Origin: Anatilimnocola floriformis
GTDB taxonomy: Bacteria > Planctomycetota > Planctomycetia > Pirellulales > Pirellulaceae
Assembly: GCF_024256385.1 (NCBI RefSeq)
Contig: NZ_JAMLFW010000001.1
Span: 62,001-126,000 of the forward strand
Direction of reading: 5' to 3'
DNA: 64,000 nucleotides
Numbering within the stretch: position 1 is the stretch's first letter; every line of letters begins with the position of its first letter. Both the position numbers and the translations under genes were made by a program. Below the pieces are notes generated by a model. It worked only from the letters and a program-made list of their open reading frames with translations, made no database searches and was not told the DNA's origin. Below are positions 1-7,603 of this stretch, one piece after another.

Positions 1-530
1 TTTCGTTTCGCCGCTTGAGCGGGCGAGTCTCCCTGGCCACGGCTGGCGCGGACCATGCGTTCTTCACCGACAGCGGGAACGCCGTTTTGCAGTAGTTGCT
101 CTTTGCGGTGCATCATTTTTTCGGCCAGTGCGGCGAAGTCGACCTTCACGCCTTTGGCCTTCGGCAGCATTTCGTTTTCTTCTTCCTTGATGTGATGGCG
201 GATGTTTTCGGCGAGCACCGTAAACTTGGCGTCGAAGTGGCTTTCGGAGCCGTCCATCGCGTCGAGTTCGGCGATCAGCAATTTCGCCACGTGATGCTCC
301 TCGTCGGCTTCGTTCATGATCTCTTTGCCGATCGGCTTGCGCACGGCAGGGTAGAAGATTTCTTCTTCGATGGCAGCGTGAACTTTGAGTTCGGTAAGTA
401 CCTCGCGCACGATCTTACGCTTGGCCGGGCGAGTCTTCGCGGTTTCGAATTGAGCGAAGAGTTTCTTCACGCGGTCGTGATCGTCTTTGAGCATCGATAC
501 GGCGGGATTGGCTTGGAGGAACTCAAACAT
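1..530 (-). CDS. Hemerythrin HHE-domain protein, 3' end outside window
   Basis: The reverse strand has an open frame from an ATG at 530 to the left edge, so about 176 codons are visible and the stop lies outside. The translation shows the HHE pattern of bacterial hemerythrin-like proteins: an early HDRV motif, then HAAIEEEIFYP, EEHHVAKLL and HHIKEEENEMLP. These His and Glu residues would bind a di-iron centre that senses or binds oxygen or nitric oxide. It has no signal peptide and should be cytoplasmic. The tail after the domain is basic and rich in Ala, Gln and Lys. Family assignment is firm; the ligand is inferred. Confidence 0.85.
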   Translation of the reverse strand, partial: MFEFLQANPAVSMLKDDHDRVKKLFAQFETAKTRPAKRKIVREVLTELKVHAAIEEEIFYPAVRKPIGKEIMNEADEEHHVAKLLIAELDAMDGSESHFDAKFTVLAENIRHHIKEEENEMLPKAKGVKVDFAALAEKMMHRKEQLLQNGVPAVGEERMVRASRGQGDSPAQAAKR

Positions 531-837
531 GCGGCGGTCTCCGGCTAGTTGGTTGTTTTTTGATTCGCAATTGAATCGCGATAGCGTGCCTTAGCGAAAG
601 CAACTTGCATGCCCGCTCATGAAGCGTCGCGGGCAGACGCATTGGGTTGCAAACTGACCACTGCCACGACAGGTTGAACGCGTGCCGAGGGAAAACTACG
701 GCAGCGAGCCATCGGCGAAATGGTTGTCAGTTATGGCGTTAGCTCGACTGGCGCACGGATCGCGCGATCGGCCCGCAAATTGCGGATCTGTGGCTGATCC
801 TCCTGCCACCAATCAACAGAAATCAACGGAGGAAGAG
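531..837. other. Divergent intergenic region, no gene seen
   Basis: This 307-base gap separates the leftward hemerythrin gene from the rightward secreted-protein gene, so it must hold both promoters. An open frame continues upstream from 838 to 682, but its residues do not look like a signal peptide or a domain. A 6-bp GCCCGC/GCGGGC stem lies near 608-632. I could not pick a convincing promoter. Confidence 0.5.
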
Positions 838-1704
838 ATGCGGTGTTCATCAATAAAGGCTGCTTGCGGATTGCTCATCATGGCCGCCGCCGCTGCGGCT
901 CAGGACGCGGGACCCGGTCCAAGCGGGGATGCGACAAGCAAGCAATACGACGTCGTCGTCGTTCGCGCAGGTAGTTTGAGCCAAGGAGTGTTGGTCTTCA
1001 CGCGGGCCGGCGACAACTCGGGCGTTCCGACCGACGGCAATGACATTGATGAGAGCCTGCCGACGACGAACGACGCTTCGGCCGATGGGACCAACCCGGT
1101 CGCGAGCGGCGACTTCGGCAATGTCGGTAATCCGAATGGCGCGACAGGCAATACCGCGGGCAACACGTCGGGCTCCGTGAATCAGAACATGACGACGACT
1201 CCCGCGACGGGAACTACGAATACCACAGGTACTGCGACTGCGACCGGCGAGGCGGCGGCTGCCCAGCCCGCAAGTTACTGGACCACTGCCCGGGCCAATG
1301 GCCAAGTTGCGTCGCAAACAAATGACGCCAACTCCGCCGATTACTGGACAACAGCGCGGGCTCGCGGCGAGGGAAATGCCGATGTCTCGGTTGGTGCCGC
1401 CAATGGCAATGGAAGTGGCCAGGCGCCTTCGTCAGTGCTGACGACCGGCGGATTCATGGCCGATTTTGCCGACGAGACTTCGATGGGAACTTGGTATTCG
1501 ATCAACTTGGGCGGCTTTGCCTTATGGTATGCGACCAGCGAGTCGACCGAATCGCCGGTGAGCTACGTGGGCTATTCGACGGCGGAAACGATCTTCGGAT
1601 ACACCGCCGCCGGCACTGGCGGGATGATGGAAACGATGTTTGCCGGCAGTTTCTTCATGGGAACCGCTACGGATGACGTAGATCCGGCGAGCGACACGCA
1701 GTAA
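838..1704 (+). CDS. Low-complexity secreted protein with YWTTARA repeat, unknown function
   Basis: The 288-residue product begins at an ATG preceded by a strong GGAGGAAGAG ribosome site. A more upstream start at 682 is in frame but adds residues that look noncoding. A short hydrophobic leader ends near AAAAAAQ, so export is likely. The middle is rich in Gly, Asn, Thr, Asp and Ala. The motif YWTTARA followed by a polar residue and Gly occurs twice about 28 residues apart. The C-terminal 80 residues are richer in aromatic residues and Gly and may form a small folded domain. I do not recognise the family. Confidence 0.7.
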   Translation: MRCSSIKAACGLLIMAAAAAAQDAGPGPSGDATSKQYDVVVVRAGSLSQGVLVFTRAGDNSGVPTDGNDIDESLPTTNDASADGTNPVASGDFGNVGNPNGATGNTAGNTSGSVNQNMTTTPATGTTNTTGTATATGEAAAAQPASYWTTARANGQVASQTNDANSADYWTTARARGEGNADVSVGAANGNGSGQAPSSVLTTGGFMADFADETSMGTWYSINLGGFALWYATSESTESPVSYVGYSTAETIFGYTAAGTGGMMETMFAGSFFMGTATDDVDPASDTQ

Positions 1705-1769
1705 GTCTTTTCTGGCAAATGGCTTGCGTTGGGAGCTGCGGTTTTTCCGGTTTTGCCGAGCTGTCTGAT

Positions 1770-1881
1770 TTCGCCCTTGAAACAGGGCGAAGAGCCTCTT
1801 GTGGAAAACGGCTGCGACCTGTAGATTACGCGTTTCCCCCAATCGGATCGAGATCGGCTGCGACGTTGTTTTCGTCGCAGC
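1770..1881 (+). promoter_or_regulatory. Structured leader upstream of rplM with alternative hairpins
   Basis: Two perfect hairpins lie in the rplM leader. The first is TTCGCCCT/AGGGCGAA at 1770-1791 with a six-base loop. The second is GCTGCGACG/CGTCGCAGC at 1857-1881 with a seven-base loop; it ends five bases before the CTGGAGAG ribosome site. A second copy of CGGCTGCGAC sits at 1809-1818, so GTCGCAGC at 1874-1881 could pair with either copy but not both. This is the layout of a leader that switches between folds. Ribosomal protein operons are often autoregulated through such leaders. That it does so here is inference. Confidence 0.5.
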
Positions 1882-1898
1882 GCACCTGGAGAGACGTC

Positions 1899-2354
1899 GT
1901 GGCTGGCACGCATTACGGCACTAAGACCTACATCGCCAAACCGGGCGAAATCGCTGAAAAATGGTGGCTCGTCGACGCTGCCGACAAGACCGTGGGTCGC
2001 CTCGCGAGTGACATCGCCATGGTCCTCATGGGCAAGCACCGCCCGACTTACACCCCGCACGTGTTGACCGGCGACGCGATCGTGGTCATCAACTGCGAAA
2101 AGGTCCATTTCAGCGGCCGCAAGTGGGAACAAAAGACCTACGCTTGGTTCACGGGTTACACCCGCCAACGCACTGTCACGGCCGCCAAGCGTCAAGCTGC
2201 GAATCCGGACCGCATTTTGCGTGATGCCGTTCGCCGCATGCTGCCGAAGAACAAGCTCGCCACCAAGATGCTGGCCCGGCTCAAAATCTACAGCGGCACG
2301 GTTCATCCGCACCAGGCTCAGCAGCCTGAACCGCGGGAAATGGGCGTCAAGTAG
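1899..2354 (+). CDS. rplM: Large ribosomal subunit protein L13
   Basis: The 151-residue product matches L13 throughout, with the WWLVDAADKTVGRLAS start, GKHRPTYTPH, VVINCEKVHFSGRKWEQKTY and the RMLPKNKLATKMLARLKIY block. I chose the GTG at 1899 because it gives a normal L13 N-terminus and has a GGAGAG ribosome site a few bases upstream; the frame runs open further left without homologous sequence. It lies 49 bases before rpsI, the conserved L13-S9 operon order. L13 is an early-assembling 50S protein and in other bacteria can bind its own mRNA leader. Confidence 0.97.
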   Translation: MAGTHYGTKTYIAKPGEIAEKWWLVDAADKTVGRLASDIAMVLMGKHRPTYTPHVLTGDAIVVINCEKVHFSGRKWEQKTYAWFTGYTRQRTVTAAKRQAANPDRILRDAVRRMLPKNKLATKMLARLKIYSGTVHPHQAQQPEPREMGVK

Positions 2355-2403
2355 TTCAATTTCATACAAATGACAATTCATCCGATATAGAGCGTAGATA
2401 AAC

Positions 2404-2817
2404 ATGGTTGCAGCGAAGAAAGACAAACTGACGGGTGACGCCCTCGGCACTGGCCGCCGCAAGACGGCTGTGGCTCGCGTTCGCCTGCGTGCCGGCAGCG
2501 GCGTGGTGACGATCAACGATCGTCCCCTCGAAGATTATTTTTCCGTCGAAACCGACCGCATGAACGTGGTCGAAGCTCTCGAAGCAACCGGCCATCGTGG
2601 CGACATCGACGTGATCGTTCGCGTTGCTGGCGGCGGCCCCACTGGCCAATCGGGCGCCATCCGCATGGGCATTTCCCGCGCGTTGCTCGCCATCGACACC
2701 GAATCGTTCCCCACGCTCCGTGGCGGCGGTTTCCTCACTCGCGACTCGCGCATGAAGGAACGCAAGCACTACGGTCTGCGTGGTGCCCGCCGTGGCACGC
2801 AGTTCTCGAAGCGTTAA
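2404..2817 (+). CDS. rpsI: Small ribosomal subunit protein S9
   Basis: The 137-residue product is a complete S9. [14 protein letters not shown] lies near the N-terminus, [20 protein letters not shown] in the middle, and the basic tail ends in FSKR. The C-terminal Lys-Arg of S9 reaches the P-site tRNA in the 30S subunit. It is the second gene of the rplM-rpsI operon and is followed by a strong intrinsic terminator. Confidence 0.98.
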   Translation: MVAAKKDKLTGDALGTGRRKTAVARVRLRAGSGVVTINDRPLEDYFSVETDRMNVVEALEATGHRGDIDVIVRVAGGGPTGQSGAIRMGISRALLAIDTESFPTLRGGGFLTRDSRMKERKHYGLRGARRGTQFSKR

Positions 2818-2870
2818 TTCGCCGAGCATTGCCTGGCAGCTTGAACTGCCACCTAGATCAGCCTCTCCAA

Positions 2871-2900
2871 AACCCGCGATCAACCGATCGCGGGTTTTTT
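2871..2900 (+). terminator. Rho-independent terminator of rplM-rpsI
   Basis: A perfect 11-bp stem AACCCGCGATC/GATCGCGGGTT with an AACC loop runs into a T tract about 50 bases after the rpsI stop. This is a canonical intrinsic terminator. Confidence 0.9.
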
Positions 2901-2916
2901 ATTGCGCCTAAGTCGT

Positions 2917-3078
2917 CGATTCGCTCCGCGATCGATGAATCACTACGATCTTGCGCTGGGCGCTGAGAACCGAAACGCCAAGCCCAATAACCTGCACGCA
3001 ATGCCGTCGGAACCTCGCTGCGCGGGTTCCGTTGCCTATCGCGTGTTGATCTCCCTTCAACTTTCGCAGAGCGAAAGT
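2917..3078. repeat. Pair of intergenic hairpins between convergent genes
   Basis: Two small hairpins sit between rpsI and the oppositely oriented oxidoreductase gene. One at 2917-2934 has a bulged CGAT-CGC/GCG-ATCG stem with a TCC loop. The other at 3060-3078 has a perfect ACTTTCGC/GCGAAAGT stem with an AGA loop. Both resemble in design the hairpins at 19474-19688 and may belong to the same repeat family. Neither carries a T tract. Confidence 0.5.
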
Positions 3079-3088
3079 CGACAATGGG

Positions 3089-4420
3089 TCAAATCTCGCT
3101 GAGCTTTGGCAGCAAATATGGCTTGCGATATTCGGCGCGCGTCAGGAATTGATTGGCGTCGCTATCGCCGACGAAGGTGTAGGTCTCTTTGTCGAACTTC
3201 AACTGCCGGCCGGCTCGCCAGGCGGCGTTGCCGAGATGGCAGAGGAGGCTTGAGGGATGGCCGACGGTTTCCAGGTCGGCGTTGGGCTTTTGGCGGGATC
3301 GCATGCAGTCGAGAAAATTCTTGGCGTGGCCGATGTCGTTGTAGCCGGCTTTGTCTTCCTTCACGAGCTTGCCCTTGGCATCGAAGGCCCGCCAACGGCT
3401 GTTGCCGATGACGACGTAGCCCTGATCGCCATAGACGGCGGCACCTTCTTCCTCTTCGTGCAGCGGATAGGAATTCCAGACTCGCATTTCGTAGGTGAGC
3501 AGATAGCCCGGCGCGAAATCGTACGTGGTCATCAGCGTATCGGGCCATTCCTGATCGTCGTCGAAATAATACTTGCCGCCGAGCGACGAAATGGCCCGCG
3601 GCATTTCAGGCACTTTCTCTCCCTTTGCCGCGGCAGCCGTTGTGAGGGCCCAGCGGGCCATGTCGAGCCGGTGGACACCGTCGTTACCGAGGTCGCCCGT
3701 GCCGTAATCGAAGAACCACCGCCAGTTGCCGTGGAACCGCATGGGGTTGAACTTGTGCAGCGGCGCGCTGCCAAGCCACATGTCGTAATCCACGCCGCTC
3801 GGAGTCGCCTGATCGGCAGCGTGGCCGATGCTCGGTTGCTTCGCGCTTTCCCAGGCCTTCGCAAATCGCACCTTGCCGAGCGGCCCGGGCTTCAGATATT
3901 CCATCAGGCTTAGCAGGTGCGGCCCGGTGCGGGCTTGTGTTCCCATCTGCACCACGCGCTTGTGCTTCTTCTGCGCGGCGACCATCGTTTGCCCTTCGAT
4001 GATGTTGTGGCCGTCGGGCTTCTCCACATACACATCCTTGCCGGCCTGGCAGGCGTGAATCGTCGGCAGGGCGTGCCAGTGATCGGGCGTGCCGATGACG
4101 AGGGCATCGACCGCCTTGTCATCCAGGGCGGTCCGATAGTCTTTGATTCCCTGCGGTTTGCGGCCGGTCTGCTTCTCGACACCCGCAACTCGGGCCGCGA
4201 GCACGCTTTCATCGATGTCGCAGATATATTTCACGTCGACTTCGGGCAGGCCGGCGAACGCAGTCAGCACGTGGCCGCCGCGCCCCTTCACGCCGACCGC
4301 GGCGATGGTGATCTTGCCGTTGGCGAGCGATTTCGCTGGCTGGGCATAGGCCAGATGCTGAGTGCCAGCGTAGATGATGCCCGCGGCCAGGCTTTGTTCG
4401 ATGAACTCGCGACGGAACAT
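3089..4420 (-). CDS. Gfo/Idh/MocA family oxidoreductase with export leader
   Basis: The 443-residue protein starts with a short FRREFIEQSLAAG leader that resembles a Tat signal. A Rossmann fold follows, with the nucleotide-binding VGVKGRGG at residues 42-49. TPDHWHA at 111-117 and the catalytic-lysine motif EKP at 133-135 are typical of Gfo/Idh/MocA enzymes. A mixed C-terminal substrate domain follows, rich in Trp and Tyr. Enzymes of this family use NAD(P) to oxidise or epimerise sugars and inositols; planctomycetes carry many exported paralogues whose substrates are mostly unknown. A second member lies at 37962-39335. It is transcribed alone. Confidence 0.92.
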   Translation of the reverse strand: MFRREFIEQSLAAGIIYAGTQHLAYAQPAKSLANGKITIAAVGVKGRGGHVLTAFAGLPEVDVKYICDIDESVLAARVAGVEKQTGRKPQGIKDYRTALDDKAVDALVIGTPDHWHALPTIHACQAGKDVYVEKPDGHNIIEGQTMVAAQKKHKRVVQMGTQARTGPHLLSLMEYLKPGPLGKVRFAKAWESAKQPSIGHAADQATPSGVDYDMWLGSAPLHKFNPMRFHGNWRWFFDYGTGDLGNDGVHRLDMARWALTTAAAAKGEKVPEMPRAISSLGGKYYFDDDQEWPDTLMTTYDFAPGYLLTYEMRVWNSYPLHEEEEGAAVYGDQGYVVIGNSRWRAFDAKGKLVKEDKAGYNDIGHAKNFLDCMRSRQKPNADLETVGHPSSLLCHLGNAAWRAGRQLKFDKETYTFVGDSDANQFLTRAEYRKPYLLPKLSEI

Positions 4421-4611
4421 AAGAATCTCGCAGGAGAGGTGAAAGAGAGGTGGGTCGAACTGCGTTATTCTTTAGCACGGCGGCGGGCGCGACTCAAGCA
4501 ACAGCCGGTTTTGGCGAACCGCCGTGGCGTTTTTGCGCAGGCGATTGAGTTCGCCACAACCGTACACGACGATGCCGGAATCGAAGACTTCTCTTGCCTG
4601 GAGGTTGCTCC

Positions 4612-5811
4612 ATGACTTACAGCACGCGCTGGTCCATCCTGCTGATCGCGTTCATGGTTTCATTGCCTGCGATCTCGGCGCAGGAAACAAAGCCCGAGAG
4701 CAAACCCCAGAAGATCGATTTCAGCCGGGCTCGCGAACTCGCCCGCAAACGATCGCAAGGCGAGAAACTCACCGCGGAGGAAGAAGCTTTTGTGCGCCGC
4801 GCCTTGGATGCTTATCAGGCCTGGCAGCAACTCGAGCGTCTCACCGGTGGCGATCGCGCTGCGACTCCCCGCGCCGACGCACCAGCACCACCGGAAGGAA
4901 GATCGAGTGTCGGCTTCAAACCGCTTAATGAAATGACCGCCGATGACAAATACAAAGGCGAAGATGGCGGCCTGTTCGGCGAAGGAAAGAACAAGCCGCC
5001 GAGTTATTACTCGCAGTTCTTGGCCGATGCGAGCGTGAAGATCAAACCGCTCGACGCCGCCGGCAAGCCGGCGAAGGATGGCGTGATCGGAGTGATCTCG
5101 ATCAGCATGTCGAATGCGACTCAGGAGTTTTCGATGTTCAAACGTATCGCCGATGCCGATGAGGCGAAGTCGCCGCGGGTGCGAATCGTCGACTGTGCCC
5201 AAGGTGGCCAGACCATGGCGCAGTGGGCCCCGCGCGATGCTCGGCCGTGGGAAGTCGCTGCGAATCTGCTCACGCAAGCCAAGGTCAGTCCGCAGCAAGT
5301 GCAAATCGCCTGGGTCAAACTCGCGAACGCTGGTCCCCGCGGCGATTTGCAAGAGCACGGTCGCAAGCTGGAGAAAGATACGCTCGCCGTGCTGAAAAAC
5401 GCCCACGAGAAATTCCCGAACCTGCGCATGGTCTATCTTTCGAGCCGCATCTACGGCGGTTACGGAACGGGCATGCTCAATCCCGAGCCCTATGCCTACG
5501 AAGGCGCTTTTGTGGTGCGCTGGATCATTCAAGATCACATGAAACGCTTTGGCGGCCGCGGCTCGGTTGGCAACGATTACGGCTCGATGGGAATTACCTG
5601 GGGGCCTTATCTTTGGGCCGACGGCACGACGCCGCGGGCTAGCGATAAGTTGATTTACACCCGCGAAGACCTGGCCGGCGACGGCACGCATCCATCGCAG
5701 GAAGGCCGCAAAAAAGTGGCCGATCAGCTGCTGAATTTCTTCAAGACCGACTGGAACGCAAAACAGTGGTTTTTGAAGGAGTACTTGGACGATGATTTGG
5801 ACCAGGATTAA
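4612..5811 (+). CDS. Secreted SGNH-hydrolase-like protein
   Basis: The 399-residue protein begins at an ATG with a GGAGG site about eight bases upstream; an in-frame ATG 18 bases earlier is less well placed. Residues 1-23 form a clear signal peptide ending in AISA. A charged helical stretch with Pro-rich linker precedes a domain from about residue 140. That domain has a VISISMSN strand that could hold the nucleophile Ser and ends with DGTHPSQEGRKKV, which resembles block V of SGNH esterases with its Asp-His pair. The GDS block is poorly conserved, so enzymatic activity is uncertain. Confidence 0.6.
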   Translation: MTYSTRWSILLIAFMVSLPAISAQETKPESKPQKIDFSRARELARKRSQGEKLTAEEEAFVRRALDAYQAWQQLERLTGGDRAATPRADAPAPPEGRSSVGFKPLNEMTADDKYKGEDGGLFGEGKNKPPSYYSQFLADASVKIKPLDAAGKPAKDGVIGVISISMSNATQEFSMFKRIADADEAKSPRVRIVDCAQGGQTMAQWAPRDARPWEVAANLLTQAKVSPQQVQIAWVKLANAGPRGDLQEHGRKLEKDTLAVLKNAHEKFPNLRMVYLSSRIYGGYGTGMLNPEPYAYEGAFVVRWIIQDHMKRFGGRGSVGNDYGSMGITWGPYLWADGTTPRASDKLIYTREDLAGDGTHPSQEGRKKVADQLLNFFKTDWNAKQWFLKEYLDDDLDQD

Positions 5812-5874
5812 TTCGCACGAGGATTGCGACCGCGCCCCTTGGCGCAATCGCCCCCCGCACGGCAAACTGCAGGG

Positions 5875-6954
5875 ATGAGCAGCGCCACATTACCTCAGGT
5901 CAAACCACTCTGGATCGGCAACGTCAAGGTTGATCCGCCGATCCTGCAGGCGCCGATGGCGGGTTTCACCAACTACGCCTATCGGCAAATCGTGCGGCAG
6001 TTCGGCGGCAGCGGCTTGCTGGCCACCGAAATGGTCAGCGCCCGCAGCTTTGTCTGGCTCGAAGATCACGAAGCCGAACACCCCGAGCGCCTGTGGGGCG
6101 TGAAGGAAGAGGCTCGGCCCCTCGCGGTGCAGATGTGGGACAACGATCCCGAAACGCTGGCCCGCGTCGGCGAACGGCTGGCCAATGAGTTCAAGGTGAG
6201 CGTCGTCGATCTCAACTTCGGCTGCCCGGTGAAGGACCTCACCGAGCGAGCTCACAGCGGTTCATACTTGCTCCGTTTTCCCGAGCGAGTGGGCGCGATT
6301 ATCGAACGAGTCGTGAAAGCCTGCGCTCCCACGCCGGTCACGGCCAAGATCCGCCTCGGCTGTTCGCACGCCTCGATCAACGCCAACGAAATCGCCCGCG
6401 TCGTCGAGAACTCCGGCGCTGCCGCCCTCACCGTGCATGGCCGAGTCGCTTCTGATTTTTTCCGCGGCAGCGCCGACTGGGAAAAGATCAGCGAGATCAA
6501 ACAGCATCTGAAAAAGATTCCCCTCATCGGCAACGGCGATCTCGATTCGCATCACAAGGTGATCGCCGCGTTTCAAAAATACGCGGTCGACGGCGTGATG
6601 ATTGCCCGCGCTTCGCTCGGCCGGCCGTGGTTGTTTCAACAGTGCGCTGCCGCCCTCCGCGGTGAACCCGTCCCCGCCGAACCGACGCTCGACGAACAGC
6701 GCGACTGGATGCTCAAGCACTACGAGCTAGTCTGCGAGCGCTTTGGCGAAGATCGCGGCACGCTGCTGATGCGAAAGTTTGCCTGTAACTACGCATCGGG
6801 AAAGTCCGGCGCTCGCCACTTCCGCGGCGCGGTTGGCAAAGTGAATACCCGCGCAGAATTTCTCGCCGCCGTGGAAGAACATTTTCCCCGGCACGACAAT
6901 CCCCAACTCTTCGAACCCCGCGACACGGCCGAGTGCGAAGAGTCGTGTGGATAA
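5875..6954 (+). CDS. tRNA-dihydrouridine synthase
   Basis: The 359-residue product is a Dus-family flavoenzyme that reduces uridine to dihydrouridine in tRNA D-loops, using FMN and NADPH. It shows the APMAGFTNYAYR start of the TIM barrel and LNFGCPVKD with the likely catalytic Cys117. LTVHGR and IPLIGNGDL follow as FMN-binding segments, then a helical C-terminal domain. I chose the ATG at 5875 because the 17 codons upstream are Pro/Arg-rich and unlike the family. Which DusA/B/C-like specificity it has cannot be decided by eye. Confidence 0.92.
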   Translation: MSSATLPQVKPLWIGNVKVDPPILQAPMAGFTNYAYRQIVRQFGGSGLLATEMVSARSFVWLEDHEAEHPERLWGVKEEARPLAVQMWDNDPETLARVGERLANEFKVSVVDLNFGCPVKDLTERAHSGSYLLRFPERVGAIIERVVKACAPTPVTAKIRLGCSHASINANEIARVVENSGAAALTVHGRVASDFFRGSADWEKISEIKQHLKKIPLIGNGDLDSHHKVIAAFQKYAVDGVMIARASLGRPWLFQQCAAALRGEPVPAEPTLDEQRDWMLKHYELVCERFGEDRGTLLMRKFACNYASGKSGARHFRGAVGKVNTRAEFLAAVEEHFPRHDNPQLFEPRDTAECEESCG

Positions 6955-7006
6955 TCTCTTGGTGATCCACTCGCATGGCGAGGTGCACTACGGTTGAAAT
7001 GACAAT

Positions 7007-7522
7007 CTACTGCCGGGCCTGCTGATAGTCCGTTGGAATTGCGAACACATCTGGTGGCGAAGGACCAACAACAACATTTCGCCACTCGACGGTCAATGCG
7101 ATTTCTCCAATTCGGTTCATTGAGTAAGACCTGCGCGTTAGATGCGTGCTGTTGTCCACGTAAGTCACGTTGATGGGCTGATCCAATTCAGCTGGCAACG
7201 AACCCTCGTACCGGCTACATAGTGTTCCCTCGATCGCTTCCTGGCCCGTCAATCTCCAACTTAGGGGGCTCGCCTGTCCTGCAAGGGAAGCCAGGTTTGC
7301 ACCCGGCTGAAAATGGCTTGTGTACGTTCGGCTAGCAGGAGTCAGCGTGTATCCAGATCCGGTATCAAGCCAAATAAAAATTTGCGTGCAAGTTTCGCCG
7401 TTATAGAGTTCGACGCGCATTTGCCCCCTGTCTCGATACACCCGACTCCATCGGCCGTCGGACCGCACAATGTCTGCGATGTACGACTCTGGGCGAGGCG
7501 GTAAAGAATCACTTTTAGTCAT
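7007..7522 (-). CDS. Hypothetical protein, possibly LolA/LolB-like
   Basis: This 171-residue protein is not firmly recognised. Its pattern of short beta-strands, with YIADIVRSDGRWSRVYRDRG followed by MRVELYNGE and later a DTGSGYTLTP segment, resembles lipoprotein-carrier-type folds in which a metal or lipid precursor is wiped by a half-barrel. No signal peptide is seen at the chosen ATG and no good ribosome site precedes it, so the true start may be missing or the gene may be a truncated copy. It lies convergent to the dus gene and downstream of the M20 peptidase gene. Confidence 0.5.
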   Translation of the reverse strand: MTKSDSLPPRPESYIADIVRSDGRWSRVYRDRGQMRVELYNGETCTQIFIWLDTGSGYTLTPASRTYTSHFQPGANLASLAGQASPLSWRLTGQEAIEGTLCSRYEGSLPAELDQPINVTYVDNSTHLTRRSYSMNRIGEIALTVEWRNVVVGPSPPDVFAIPTDYQQARQ

Positions 7523-7603
7523 CGTAATGGCTTCACTGTTTTGAGTAGGCAGGAAGGAAGTCTAGGGCGTCGCGAAGCTCCAAACTCCACGATGACGGGC
7601 GGT

